Source: Paenibacillus sp. SY21-1 (GTDB lineage Bacteria > Bacillota > Bacilli > Paenibacillales > Paenibacillaceae). Taken from it: a stretch of 64,000 nucleotides of DNA. The position numbers were made by a program, and so were the translations under genes. Location of the stretch: contig NZ_STGF01000006.1 in NCBI RefSeq assembly GCF_005222705.1, forward strand, positions 186,001-250,000, written 5' to 3'. A model generated the notes under the pieces. That model was not told the origin of the DNA, made no database searches, and saw nothing but the letters and a program-made list of their open reading frames with translations. Of the stretch, positions 1 to 9,609 are shown in pieces (within the stretch, counting starts at the first letter, position 1; the number at the start of each line of letters is the position of its first letter).

Positions 1-1
1 C

Positions 2-1156
2 AGCCGCTACAATTTCCGGGAAATCCGCACGCCGATTTTTGAAGCGACGGAATTGTTCCAGCGCGGAGTAGGCGAGACGACGGATATTGTCGAGAAGGAA
101 ATGTATACGTTCATGGACCGCGGCAATCGCAGCCTTACGCTGCGTCCGGAGGGAACGGCAGGGGTAGTTCGCTCCTATGTGGAGAATAAGCTGTACGGCG
201 AGCCTGACGTATCAAAGCTGTACTATATCGGCCCTATGTTCCGTTATGAGCGTCCGCAGGCGGGACGTTACCGGCAGCTTCATCAGTTCGGCGTAGAGGC
301 GCTTGGCTCGGTCGATCCGGCCATTGACGCTGAAGTTATTGCGCTGGGCTATACCTTCTATACGGAGGTAGGGTTAAAGGGCGTGCGCGTGGAAATCAAC
401 TCGGTCGGCACACCGGAAGTGCGAGCGGCTTTCCGCGAGCGCCTGCTGGCGTTTCTTGAGCCTAAGCGCGAACTGCTGTGCAAGGATTGTCAGGCGAGGA
501 TGGACCGCAATCCGCTCAGGGTTCTGGACTGTAAAGTGGATCAAGCGCATTTTACCGATGCGCCGTCGATTCTGGACAGTCTGGACGAAGCTTGCCAGAC
601 GCATTTTGATAAAGTGCAGCTTCATTTGTCCGATATGGGCATCCCGTTCACAATTAATCACAGGCTTGTGCGGGGGCTGGATTATTACACGCATACCGCC
701 TTTGAATATAAAGCGGAGGGCATCGGCGCCATCGACACCGTAGGCGGGGGCGGCCGTTACAATGGACTGGTTGCGGAAATTGGCGGGCCTGATCAGCCGG
801 GGGTTGGTCTTGGTTTAGGACTGGAGCGCACCATTCTGCTGCTTCAGCATCAGCAAACCGAGCTGCCGGAACAGCATCAGGTGGATGTCTATTTGGTTGC
901 ACTCGGCGATGCAGCCGACCGGGAAGTTACGAAGCAGGTTTACACGCTCAGGCAGCATGGCATTCGCGCGGAACGCGATTATTTGGGCCGCAAGATGAAG
1001 GCGCAAATGAAATCGGCAGACCGGCTCGGCGCGCGCTTTACGGCCATTCTCGGCGACGATGAGCTTGAACGCGGCGAGATTGCGCTTAAAGATATGGCAA
1101 AGGGCGAACAGCGGCTCGTATCGCTGGATAAGCTGGCTGAAGCCATTAAAGGCTAG
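2..1156 (+). CDS. hisS: Histidyl-tRNA synthetase, 5' end outside window
   Basis: Class II aminoacyl-tRNA synthetase that charges tRNA-His with histidine in the cytoplasm. The reading frame is open from base 2, so the start codon and the first ~35 residues (motif 1 side) lie upstream of the window. About 384 codons are visible. Class II motif 2 is seen as LRPEGTAGVVRSYVE with FRYERPQAGRYRQLHQFG, and the histidine-specific segment LVRGLDYYTHTAFE is present. A glycine-rich motif 3 (GVGLGLGLERTILLL) and the C-terminal anticodon-binding domain follow. It lies 45 nt upstream of aspS in the same orientation, as in many Bacillota. No terminator separates the two, so cotranscription is likely. The identification is firm; only the N-terminus is unknown. 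Confidence 0.97.
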   Translation, partial: SRYNFREIRTPIFEATELFQRGVGETTDIVEKEMYTFMDRGNRSLTLRPEGTAGVVRSYVENKLYGEPDVSKLYYIGPMFRYERPQAGRYRQLHQFGVEALGSVDPAIDAEVIALGYTFYTEVGLKGVRVEINSVGTPEVRAAFRERLLAFLEPKRELLCKDCQARMDRNPLRVLDCKVDQAHFTDAPSILDSLDEACQTHFDKVQLHLSDMGIPFTINHRLVRGLDYYTHTAFEYKAEGIGAIDTVGGGGRYNGLVAEIGGPDQPGVGLGLGLERTILLLQHQQTELPEQHQVDVYLVALGDAADREVTKQVYTLRQHGIRAERDYLGRKMKAQMKSADRLGARFTAILGDDELERGEIALKDMAKGEQRLVSLDKLAEAIKG

Positions 1157-1201
1157 TATTTTGCAGGAATCCAATAACTTGACTTAGGGAGAATGATAAT
1201 T

Positions 1202-3013
1202 ATGATGCTCAAAACTCATCATTGCGGCCTGCTGACGAAAGCGGACGTTGGCCAAACCGTAACACTGAACGGCTGGGTGCAAGGCAGACGCGATTTCGGC
1301 GGCCTTTTATTCATTGATTTGCGCGATCGCTCCGGCATCGTCCAAGCGGTTTTTAACCCGGACTTCTCGAGCGAAGCGCTGGCTATTGCGGATCGTGCCC
1401 GCAACGAATACGTGCTGGCCGTTCAAGGCACAGTCGTTGAACGCGACGCCGAAACCTACAACGCGAACCTGGCCACCGGCGAAATCGAAGTGCGCGTTAC
1501 GAGCATTGAAATTATGAATGCGGCGAAAACCCCTCCGTTTCCTATCGAGGACGGCGTGGAGGTGGATGAGCAGCTGCGTCTGAAATATCGTTATCTGGAT
1601 CTGCGTCGTCCGGAAATGCAGCGTACGCTGTTGCTTCGCTCGAAAGCGGCCAAAATTTTCCGCGACTTCCTTGACGGAGAAGGCTTTATCGACGTGGAAA
1701 CGCCTATTTTGACCAAAAGCACGCCGGAAGGCGCACGCGATTACCTTGTGCCAAGCCGTGTACACGAAGGCGAATTTTTTGCGCTTCCGCAATCCCCGCA
1801 AATTTTCAAGCAGCTGTTGATGGTCGGCGGCATTGAGCGCTACTACCAAATCGCCCGCTGCTTCCGCGACGAGGATCTTCGTGCGGACCGTCAGCCGGAG
1901 TTCACGCAAGTCGACATTGAGACGTCCTTTTTGTCACAGGATCAATTGCTGGATTTGATGGAGCAGCTTGCTGCTAAATTGCTGCGCGAAACGGTTGGCG
2001 TGGAGCTGGAGCTTCCGTTCCAGCGCATTACGTATGCCGATGCCATGAACAAATACGGCTCGGACAAGCCCGACCTGCGTTTTGGCCTTGAGATTGAGGA
2101 CATTACCGACATTGTGGCAGGCAGCGATGTTAAAGTGTTCGCCAGCGTTGCAGCCGGCGGCGGAGTCGTTAAGGCGCTTAACGCCAAAGGCTGTGCGAGC
2201 TGGAGCCGCAAGGAGCTTGACGACCTGCAGCCGTTCGCGGCGCGCTACGGCGGCAAAGGACTCGCTTGGATTACGGTGAAGGACGGCGAATGGCGCGGAC
2301 CGATCGTGAAATTCCTGAAGCCGGAGGAAATTGCTGCGTTGACAGAGCGGCTGCAAGTGGAGGAAGGCGATCTGCTTACCTTCTCTGCAGACAAAAAGAA
2401 AGTGGTTGCTGACGTACTGGGCAACCTGCGCTCCAAGCTGGGCAAGGATCTGGGACTGATCGACGAGTCCAAGTTCAAATTCGCATGGGTTGTAGACTTC
2501 CCGCTGCTGGGCTGGGACGAGGACGCGAAGCGCTATGTAGCCGAGCATCATCCGTTCACGCGTCCGAACGAAGAAGACCTGCATTTCTTCGATACCGATC
2601 CTGGACAAATCCGCGCGCAGGCGTACGACCTTGTATTGAACGGCTATGAAGTAGGCGGCGGTTCGATGCGGATCTACAAGCGCGAGGTGCAGGAGCAAAT
2701 GTTCAAAGCGCTTGGCTTCTCGATGGAGGAAGCGCAGGAGAAATTTGGCTTCCTGCTGGATGCGTTCGAGTACGGCACGCCTCCGCATGGCGGCATTGCT
2801 TTCGGTTTCGACCGTCTCGTGATGCTTCTTACCGGCCGTACGAACCTGCGCGAGACGATCGCGTTCCCAAAAACGGCAAGCGCAACGGATCTGCTGTGCG
2901 ATGCTCCTTCCGAGGTGGAATTGTCGCAGCTTGAGCAGCTTCATATCCGTACCGTCATCAAGCCAAAGCAGCCTGCTGCTGCGGGCGCGGCGCCGGATAC
3001 AAGCGCTAACTAA
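1202..3013 (+). CDS. aspS: Aspartyl-tRNA synthetase
   Basis: Class II synthetase that charges tRNA-Asp. The order is an N-terminal OB-fold anticodon-binding domain ([22 protein letters not shown]), the class II core with motif 2 ([22 protein letters not shown]), the bacterial GAD insertion domain in the middle, and motif 3 ([13 protein letters not shown]) near the C-terminus. The length of ~603 aa is normal for bacterial AspRS (about 590-600). An ATG at 1193 is possible but touches the AGGGAG ribosome site (1186-1191); ATG 1202 has a 10-nt spacer and is preferred. The C-terminal tail is alanine/proline rich. Whether it also charges tRNA-Asn cannot be told from this window. Confidence 0.96.
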   Translation: MMLKTHHCGLLTKADVGQTVTLNGWVQGRRDFGGLLFIDLRDRSGIVQAVFNPDFSSEALAIADRARNEYVLAVQGTVVERDAETYNANLATGEIEVRVTSIEIMNAAKTPPFPIEDGVEVDEQLRLKYRYLDLRRPEMQRTLLLRSKAAKIFRDFLDGEGFIDVETPILTKSTPEGARDYLVPSRVHEGEFFALPQSPQIFKQLLMVGGIERYYQIARCFRDEDLRADRQPEFTQVDIETSFLSQDQLLDLMEQLAAKLLRETVGVELELPFQRITYADAMNKYGSDKPDLRFGLEIEDITDIVAGSDVKVFASVAAGGGVVKALNAKGCASWSRKELDDLQPFAARYGGKGLAWITVKDGEWRGPIVKFLKPEEIAALTERLQVEEGDLLTFSADKKKVVADVLGNLRSKLGKDLGLIDESKFKFAWVVDFPLLGWDEDAKRYVAEHHPFTRPNEEDLHFFDTDPGQIRAQAYDLVLNGYEVGGGSMRIYKREVQEQMFKALGFSMEEAQEKFGFLLDAFEYGTPPHGGIAFGFDRLVMLLTGRTNLRETIAFPKTASATDLLCDAPSEVELSQLEQLHIRTVIKPKQPAAAGAAPDTSAN

Positions 3014-3034
3014 TTTAAAGGAGGCGGCAGTTGC

Positions 3035-3778
3035 ATGCTTCACCAATTTTCACGCACGGAACTGGCCATCGGCCCGGAAGGGCTGCAGAGGATGAAGGAG
3101 AGCACGGTTGCCGTGCTCGGAGTTGGCGGAGTAGGCGGCATTGCCGCCGAAGCGCTGGCGAGGACAGGCATTGGTCGTATTGTATTGATCGATAAGGACG
3201 TTGTCGATATTACAAACGTCAACCGCCAGGTACACGCGCTTACGACGACTGTAGGCCAGCCTAAGGTAGAGCTGATGGCCGAGCGGATCAAGCTCATTAA
3301 TCCGGATTGCGACGTTGTGGCAATGCGGATGTTCTATACAGAGGAAACGTATGAGCAGCTGTTTGCATACCCGCTTGATTATGTGCTGGATGCGTCCGAC
3401 ACGATCTCTTACAAAATCCATTTGATCAAGCAATGTCTGGACCGAAAGATTCCTATTATTTCGAGCATGGGCGCTGCCAATAAAATGGACCCTACGAAGT
3501 TCCAGGTTGTGGACATTTCGAAGACGCACACCGATCCGCTTGCCCGGGTCATCCGCACGAAGCTCCGCCAGGAAGGCATTAAACGCGGCGTCAAGGTCGT
3601 CTTCTCAACCGAAGCGCCTATTAAGCCGCGCGGGGACGTCACGGAGCGAATCGTTCCTGCGAATGCCCCGGAGATCCGCAAGGCGAAGCAGCCGCCTGCG
3701 AGCAATGCTTTTGTTCCGCCGGTGGCAGGCCTGATTATGGTCAGCGTCGTCGTTAAGGATTTGCTGGAGCAGGGTTAA
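3035..3778 (+). CDS. tcdA: tRNA threonylcarbamoyladenosine dehydratase (TcdA/CsdL family)
   Basis: E1-like/ThiF-fold enzyme that uses ATP to cyclise t6A37 to ct6A in ANN-decoding tRNAs. The nucleotide-binding loop LGVGGVGGIAAEALAR lies at about residues 27-42. IDKDVVDITNVNRQ gives the conserved acidic and Asn/Arg residues of the adenylation site, and DASDTISYK follows at about residue 112. The length (247 aa) is typical. It starts at an ATG 8-9 nt after AAAGGAGG and lies 21 nt after aspS, as yrvM does in B. subtilis, so it closes the hisS-aspS transcript. A bidirectional terminator follows at once. Confidence 0.9.
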   Translation: MLHQFSRTELAIGPEGLQRMKESTVAVLGVGGVGGIAAEALARTGIGRIVLIDKDVVDITNVNRQVHALTTTVGQPKVELMAERIKLINPDCDVVAMRMFYTEETYEQLFAYPLDYVLDASDTISYKIHLIKQCLDRKIPIISSMGAANKMDPTKFQVVDISKTHTDPLARVIRTKLRQEGIKRGVKVVFSTEAPIKPRGDVTERIVPANAPEIRKAKQPPASNAFVPPVAGLIMVSVVVKDLLEQG

Positions 3779-3803
3779 GCTAGGGAATGTAATCCAATCA
3801 AAA

Positions 3804-3839
3804 AAAAGGGGATGGGCAGCCGAGCTGCCCATCCCTTTT
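3804..3839. terminator. Bidirectional rho-independent terminator
   Basis: A near-perfect hairpin with stem GGGGATGGGCAGC, a 3-nt loop and the matching GCTGCCCATCCC arm, bordered by A-runs on the left and T-runs on the right. It can end tcdA on the plus strand and the GNAT gene on the minus strand, since the two converge here. Confidence 0.9.
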
Positions 3840-3916
3840 CGCGTAACCGTAAATGCATTGCTTGCCGCTAGGAGGCGGCCAAGCGGCACTTCATGCTGCG
3901 AAATGCCGGACGTTCT

Positions 3917-4396
3917 CTACCGGTCTATCATGCGCCCGAAAATGCCGGGAAAGGAATCGGCAATGACGGTTGCGTTTACCGTTTTCTCATAGAAAGGAAC
4001 GGCGTCTTCAACCCAACCGATTATCGCGTACGCGTAGCCTTCTTCCTTCATCGCATGGAGACAGCTGAGAAGCAGAAATTTACCGATTCCGTTTCCCCGA
4101 TGCTCGTCGCTTACGCCCATCGGTCCAAAAAAGCCTTTTGCTGTCGCTTCGTAGCAGGCAAAGCCGATGACTTGCTTGTCTTTCACGGCAATAAAGCAGG
4201 ATACCGGTTTGCCTAACAAAGCGGCCTCGCATTCGTTCGCCCAATTGTCCTGAAAGGTTTGCCTGATATAGGAGAGGATCTTATGTTTGTCCGGCGGCAG
4301 CGCCCTTTTAATCGAAATGCCCTGCTGCGTTAACGCCTCCATGCCTGTAATGGTCGGCTCCAGGTCGTAAAGCTTTACCAGCATATCCGTCTGCAT
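3917..4396 (-). CDS. GNAT family N-acetyltransferase
   Basis: Acetyl-CoA-dependent acetyltransferase of the GNAT fold, 159 aa; the substrate is unknown. The acetyl-CoA pyrophosphate-binding motif A is visible as MGVSDEHRGNGIGKFLL at about residues 93-109 (pattern R-G-x-G-x-G/A). It is preceded by the beta-strand CFIAVKDKQVIGFACYEA and followed by a GYAYAIIGWV strand and a VPFYEKTVNA segment that closes the fold. The ATG follows a GGGGGAA ribosome site by about 5 nt. It is transcribed alone, divergent from rarA and convergent with tcdA. The context gives no hint of the substrate. Confidence 0.85.
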   Translation of the reverse strand: MQTDMLVKLYDLEPTITGMEALTQQGISIKRALPPDKHKILSYIRQTFQDNWANECEAALLGKPVSCFIAVKDKQVIGFACYEATAKGFFGPMGVSDEHRGNGIGKFLLLSCLHAMKEEGYAYAIIGWVEDAVPFYEKTVNATVIADSFPGIFGRMIDR

Positions 4397-4426
4397 GTCA
4401 TTCCCCCTGTAATCGCATTCGCCACC

Positions 4427-4455
4427 ATTATACCAGCCTGCGCTGAAGGCAACAA
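4427..4455 (-). promoter_or_regulatory. Sigma-A promoter of the GNAT gene
   Basis: On the minus strand a TTGTTG -35 box (4455-4450) is followed after 17 nt by a perfect TATAAT -10 box (4432-4427), which also has the extended TGG before it. It lies about 31 nt upstream of the GNAT start codon. Confidence 0.7.
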
Positions 4456-4484
4456 TTTCTAATTAGCGAACAAATGTGCGAATA

Positions 4485-4493
4485 TGCTATGAT
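4485..4493 (+). promoter_or_regulatory. Extended -10 promoter of rarA (tentative)
   Basis: TGCTATGAT fits an extended -10 element (TGnTATnnT) about 33 nt upstream of the rarA start. No clear -35 box is present, so it rests on the -10 alone. Confidence 0.35.
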
Positions 4494-4525
4494 CGAAGCA
4501 ATAGAAGAAAAAGGTTGTGAAGGCA

Positions 4526-5827
4526 ATGGACTTATTTAATTATCAGGAAGCGGAGACGCCCCGGGCTCGCCTGCTGGCCGATCGCATGCGTCCGCAAACG
4601 CTTGATGAATATATAGGACAAGACCATATCGTTGGCCGCGGGAAGCTGCTTAGACGGGCGATAGAGGGAGATCAATTGTCCTCCATTCTGCTCTACGGGC
4701 CGCCTGGCTGCGGCAAGACGACGCTCGCGCATATCATTTCCGTTCGGACCGAAGGGCAGTTCGTCAAGCTGAACGCGGTGGACGCCTCGGTAAAGGACGT
4801 CCGCGAGGTCATAGACCAGGCGCGAGTGAACAAGACGATGTACGGACGCAAAACTATTCTTTTTCTCGACGAGGTGCATCGTTTTAATACCGCCCGCCAG
4901 GATGCGCTGCTGCCGGCTGTCGAGCAGGGGATTATCATTTTTATCGGTGCGACGACAGAAAATCCGTTTCATCATGTGAATGGGGCGCTGTTGTCCCGGT
5001 CGACGCTGTTTCAATTGGAGGCCCTTGGCGAAAGTCATGCTTATGAGGCGATGCGCAGGGCGCTGTCCGACCGGGACAGAGGGCTGGGGTTTATGGATTT
5101 GCACGCCGAGGAGGACGCGCTGCGCCACATCGCGGCGATGGCGGGCGGGGATATCAGGCGCGCGCTGAATGCGCTGGAGCTGGCTGCGGTAACGACGCCG
5201 TCGGAGCCCGACGGTTCTGTCCGCATTACGCTTGAGGTGGCGCAGGAATCGATCAGGAAGCCTACGATCCGTGCAGATCTGTCAACGCAATACGATGTAT
5301 TGTCGGCGTTTCACAAAAGCGTCCGAGGCTCAAGCGATGCCGCCATGTTCTGGTTTCTGCATGCGGTGGAGAAGCTCGGCATGGACCCGATGACGTTTTT
5401 GCGAAGGCTGATCGTGGCTTGCAGCGAGGATATCGGGCTTGCCAATCCGCAAGCGATGGTGCAAGCGGTGACGGCCATGGACGCTTATCACAAGATTGGC
5501 TGGCCGGAGGCGAAATACAACATCTGCCAGGCGATTTTATTTGCGGTGGAGAGTCCTAAATCGAACGCCGTAGCGATGGCGATCGGCAATGCCGAAGCCG
5601 CGATTGAACGGGTGGGCGACGCCCAGGTTCCGCTGCATTTGCGCGACACGCATTACAAGGGAGCGGAGCAGCTGGGCCACGCGGGCTATCAATATCCCCA
5701 TGATTTTCCGAACCATTATGTCAAGCAGCAGTATTATCCGGACCGTCTTAACGGCGCCAAGCTGTATAAGGCGACGAAGCAAGGCATGGAGGATAAGATT
5801 AGACAAAATCAGGAGAAACGCAGCTAG
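4526..5827 (+). CDS. rarA: Replication-associated recombination protein A (AAA+ ATPase, RarA/MgsA)
   Basis: AAA+ ATPase related to clamp loaders and Holliday-junction helicase motors, acting at stalled replication forks. The order is an N-terminal LADRMRPQTLDEYIGQ box, Walker A YGPPGCGKTTLA near residue 60, Walker B TILFLDEVHRFN, sensor 1 IFIGATTENP, arginine-finger region LLSRSTLF, sensor 2 GGDIRRALNAL, and the MgsA C-terminal tetramerisation domain (RADLSTQYDVLSAFHKS, then HKIGWPEAKYNICQAILF). The length (433 aa) is typical. A GTG at 4517 could add three residues; ATG 4526 is preferred for its spacing and its resemblance to other family N-termini. In B. subtilis the ortholog yrvN also sits beside cymR. 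Confidence 0.93.
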   Translation: MDLFNYQEAETPRARLLADRMRPQTLDEYIGQDHIVGRGKLLRRAIEGDQLSSILLYGPPGCGKTTLAHIISVRTEGQFVKLNAVDASVKDVREVIDQARVNKTMYGRKTILFLDEVHRFNTARQDALLPAVEQGIIIFIGATTENPFHHVNGALLSRSTLFQLEALGESHAYEAMRRALSDRDRGLGFMDLHAEEDALRHIAAMAGGDIRRALNALELAAVTTPSEPDGSVRITLEVAQESIRKPTIRADLSTQYDVLSAFHKSVRGSSDAAMFWFLHAVEKLGMDPMTFLRRLIVACSEDIGLANPQAMVQAVTAMDAYHKIGWPEAKYNICQAILFAVESPKSNAVAMAIGNAEAAIERVGDAQVPLHLRDTHYKGAEQLGHAGYQYPHDFPNHYVKQQYYPDRLNGAKLYKATKQGMEDKIRQNQEKRS

Positions 5828-5999
5828 AGCGAACAAAAAGTCGTTAGATTGGAAGGAGCAAGCCGCTGCAAATCGCGGTGAGCTTGAGCCTGGGCGTTAT
5901 GTGAAGGTTGGCGAGAGCGGCGGCAAGAATGGGCAATTGAGCTGGAGCGGTTTAAGCGGCAAGGGTCTAGGCAAGGGTCTAGCCTTGAGTCCGGTCAAC
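5828..5999. other. Intergenic spacer after rarA, no gene seen
   Basis: About 170 nt between rarA and the minus-strand terminator. It contains a short tandem duplication (GCAAGGGTCTAG then GCAAGGGTCTAG, 5961-5985 region). No supported reading frame or promoter was seen. Confidence 0.4.
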
Positions 6000-6051
6000 A
6001 AAAAAACACAGGCCTGTCTCCTCCAATGTTGGCTGTTTGAGAGGGCCTGTG
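6000..6051 (-). terminator. Terminator of the copC-copD operon
   Basis: An 8-bp stem (CACAGGCC at 6007-6014 with GGCCTGTG at 6044-6051) and a run of A on the plus strand at 6000-6006, which reads as a T-run on the minus strand. It lies 9 nt beyond the stop of the CopD-like gene. Confidence 0.75.
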
Positions 6052-6059
6052 CTTGTTGA

Positions 6060-7148
6060 TTATACGGCAATTGCGAACATAAAGCCCAAGTAGCTGAAAA
6101 TGACGGTAAGCATGCCCATTAGAAAAGCGGGAAGCAAGCGGCCGAGGCGGAACATCGCAACGATGCCGAACGCCATAAGCAGCGCCGCCGCGAACATCAT
6201 AAGGCTTTCCGGATGCAGCGTAAACGCAAGTTGAATATCGGGACTGAAGCCGCCCTTATACAGCCATGTAAATAACGGAGAAGGAGAGACGGTTTGCAGC
6301 GTTTCCTTGACCGTGTGGGGCGGCGTCTGCTGGCCGAGCATGGCGGTGGCTGCGAGCACAAGCAGCGCGATTGCGCTCTCGGCCCGCAGCCAGCGCTTCG
6401 GACTAAAGCCATCGCGGCGCGCCGCGATGCGTTTATACAGAAAGCCGTTGGAGTAGCCGAACAGTAGAAGCGGTACGATCAGCAAATGTTTGATCAGCAG
6501 CAATTGGCCGTATGGCAGCATCCATGCGTTCACATACTCCGGTGTCGTAAACGTCATCAACACGATGCCTGCGATGATGGCAGTCAATACAGCGATAATC
6601 GCTACCGGAGAAAACCAACGCAAAAAAGGCTGCCAATTGGCCTCGTCCTTGGAGAACCAGCCAATGACGAACAGGATGCCGATCCAGACGCTCACGGCAA
6701 GAAAATGCAGAGCGTGCGTGACCAGCCCTTTGAAGCTGTACAGAGCTGAGGCGTGGCTCGCGTAGCCCAGCCATACAATGAGCAGGAAGGTAATAAACAG
6801 CGCAATCTTGGGCATGTGCTTGTCGTCCTGAAACGCTTTAAGGCCAAGCAGGAAAGCGAGGCCAGCCGAGCCGATGGCGGTCCATATCCAGGCCTTGCCG
6901 GTGTTAATGTCAAGCAAAATGCTTTTGAGCACTGCGCTGTAAGTCATGCCGAAGTCCTGCCGAAACAGCAGGGCCAGCTCATGTATGGGTACAAACGACA
7001 ACACGGGGATGGCGATAGCGCAGGCTACCAGCAAACGATTCGGAACGTGAACCGATGGCCTTGCACCCTCCGGAATCAGCTTCAGCAGCAAGGAGCCGGC
7101 CAGAATGGCAAAGCAAACGTAAAGGAGCCCCTCGCTGATATAAATCAT
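6060..7148 (-). CDS. copD: CopD family copper transport membrane protein
   Basis: Polytopic membrane protein of the CopD/YcnJ type, implicated in copper movement across the cytoplasmic membrane. The 362 residues hold about eight or nine hydrophobic segments. The conserved CopD core is visible around residues 140-170 as THALHFLAVSVWIGILFVIGWF, and other candidate copper-ligand His residues occur in loops (for example GYASHASAL and LLIKHLLI). It starts inside the stop codon of copC (ATGA overlap, 7145-7148), so the two are translationally coupled. No copper sensor (CsoR/CopY) is next to the pair. The family is clear; import versus efflux is inferred from YcnJ-type systems. Confidence 0.85.
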   Translation of the reverse strand: MIYISEGLLYVCFAILAGSLLLKLIPEGARPSVHVPNRLLVACAIAIPVLSFVPIHELALLFRQDFGMTYSAVLKSILLDINTGKAWIWTAIGSAGLAFLLGLKAFQDDKHMPKIALFITFLLIVWLGYASHASALYSFKGLVTHALHFLAVSVWIGILFVIGWFSKDEANWQPFLRWFSPVAIIAVLTAIIAGIVLMTFTTPEYVNAWMLPYGQLLLIKHLLIVPLLLFGYSNGFLYKRIAARRDGFSPKRWLRAESAIALLVLAATAMLGQQTPPHTVKETLQTVSPSPLFTWLYKGGFSPDIQLAFTLHPESLMMFAAALLMAFGIVAMFRLGRLLPAFLMGMLTVIFSYLGFMFAIAV

Positions 7149-7732
7149 GATTTGCGTCTCCGCAATAAGAGAATCAGCGCAGCCGCAACGATAATCGCTC
7201 CGATAATAATGGCTGGCGCATAATTGGTGTCGTCTTGCTGCCCGGTCAGCGTCTCTCCTCCAATTTCCTCGCCTGCTCCCGTATCGTTATTGGCGGGAGC
7301 AGACGATTCCGGGGAAGGCGATGGCGACGGCTCTTGATCAGGCGATTTGGCAGGCTCGCTCGGGGCTTCGGACGGCGCTTCCGCCGCCGCTTCTACCGCA
7401 AAGCTGTAGCTGCCTTCGACAGCGTGCCCGTCCGCTCCGATAATCGTCCATTTGACCGTATAGTTGCCGTTAGCCAAAGGATCGGCAATTTTGCCTGTCA
7501 TCGTATCGCCGCTCACGGAAACCTCTGGCGCGATCTCTTGGCGATTTTCGTCAATAAGCTTGAAATTGCTGAGCTTTTCAATTTTGGTGTTGAAGGTCAG
7601 CGACACTTCGGCTGGCGAGACGGTCACTGTTTCGTTCTGTGCGGGAATGGCTTGCTCCAGCGTCGAATGGGCAAAGGCGCTTGCCGGGAGCAGCCATAGC
7701 AATGCGAGTACAAGTCCTGCTATTTTTTTCAT
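7145..7732 (-). CDS. copC: CopC domain-containing copper-binding protein, membrane anchored
   Basis: Exported Cu-binding protein of 195 aa. A signal peptide (about 20 residues ending ASAFA) is followed by a mature protein beginning HSTLEQAIPAQNE. The new N-terminal His together with the DGHAVEG motif near the end of the domain are the Cu(II)-binding residues expected in CopC proteins. A Pro/Ser/Glu-rich linker (about residues 120-160) leads to a C-terminal membrane helix (APAIIIGAIIVAAALILLL) and a short basic tail, so the domain is tethered on the outer face of the membrane. ATG 7732 has a perfect AGGAGGT 8 nt upstream. It is the first gene of copC-copD and presumably hands copper to CopD. 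Confidence 0.88.
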   Translation of the reverse strand: MKKIAGLVLALLWLLPASAFAHSTLEQAIPAQNETVTVSPAEVSLTFNTKIEKLSNFKLIDENRQEIAPEVSVSGDTMTGKIADPLANGNYTVKWTIIGADGHAVEGSYSFAVEAAAEAPSEAPSEPAKSPDQEPSPSPSPESSAPANNDTGAGEEIGGETLTGQQDDTNYAPAIIIGAIIVAAALILLLRRRKS

Positions 7733-7875
7733 TCGTTTATACCTCCTGATGGATTCCATGTCTGTTGCAGCTTCTGTCGGGGGCGGGAAAGCTGTCCGCG
7801 AGCATTGCGGCCATGCGCCCGGACAGCCCGTTTTCAACAACTAACAGCTGTCCGGGAACAGCACGGCTCTTGAGC

Positions 7876-9071
<1,196 letters not shown>

Positions 9072-9109
9072 TGAACAACGCATGCATTTTTGCACACGAT
9101 TCGTGACGG

Positions 9110-9123
9110 ATATGTTAACATAT
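9110..9123. promoter_or_regulatory. Perfect 14-bp palindrome upstream of cymR
   Basis: ATATGTTAACATAT is a perfect palindrome 51 nt upstream of the cymR start and overlaps the best -10 candidates (TATGTT or TAACAT). It is a candidate operator, perhaps for autoregulation by CymR. The assignment is inferred from position only. Confidence 0.4.
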
Positions 9124-9174
9124 AAGTGATATGGGAATACAGTGAATTATTAAATCATGTTAAGAGGTGTTACT

Positions 9175-9594
9175 TTGAAAATATCGACGAAAGGCCGTTA
9201 CGGCTTAACGATTATGATGGAGCTGGCGGCTAAATACGGGGAAGGCCCGACTTCGCTGAAGAGCATTGCGGAACGGAATCAGCTTTCCGAGCACTATTTG
9301 GAGCAATTGGTGGCACCACTGAGAAATGCCGGACTTGTAAAAAGCATCAGAGGCGCATACGGAGGCTACATATTGTCCAAAGAGCCGGAGAGCATAACGT
9401 CCGGCGACATTATCCGCATCCTGGAAGGACCGATTTCGCCGGTTGATTTCACCGAGGAAGACGATCCCGCCAAGCGTCAGCTTTGGCTCAAAATCCGCGA
9501 CAGCATCGCCGAGGTGCTCGACAACACGACTCTGCTTGATCTCATTTCCTATGAGGATGAGGGCAAGCCTGACAATTACATGTTCTACATCTAA
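9175..9594 (+). CDS. cymR: Rrf2 family repressor of cysteine metabolism CymR
   Basis: Dimeric winged-helix repressor that, with CysK as partner, senses O-acetylserine and controls sulfur and cysteine genes. The 139 residues closely match B. subtilis CymR as I know it: KISTKGRYGLTIMMELA at the start, then PTSLKSIAERNQLSEHYLEQL (helix-turn-helix), SIRGAYGGYIL, ILEGPISPVDF and the C-terminal NYMFYI. It starts at TTG 9175, with AAGAGGTG ending 5 nt upstream. It lacks the three-cysteine Fe-S motif of IscR, which fits CymR. It is 15 nt upstream of a cysteine desulfurase and the two probably form one transcript. Confidence 0.93.
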   Translation: MKISTKGRYGLTIMMELAAKYGEGPTSLKSIAERNQLSEHYLEQLVAPLRNAGLVKSIRGAYGGYILSKEPESITSGDIIRILEGPISPVDFTEEDDPAKRQLWLKIRDSIAEVLDNTTLLDLISYEDEGKPDNYMFYI

Positions 9595-9609
9595 AAGAGG
9601 AAGTCTGCC

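Noticed and set aside
1934..3046. 370-codon open frame on the minus strand
   Set aside because: It is antisense to aspS and runs into tcdA; no start signal and no recognisable protein.
5589..6059. 156-codon frame running from within rarA across the spacer
   Set aside because: The first half is a frameshifted reading of rarA, the rest crosses the minus-strand terminator, and no ribosome site is present.
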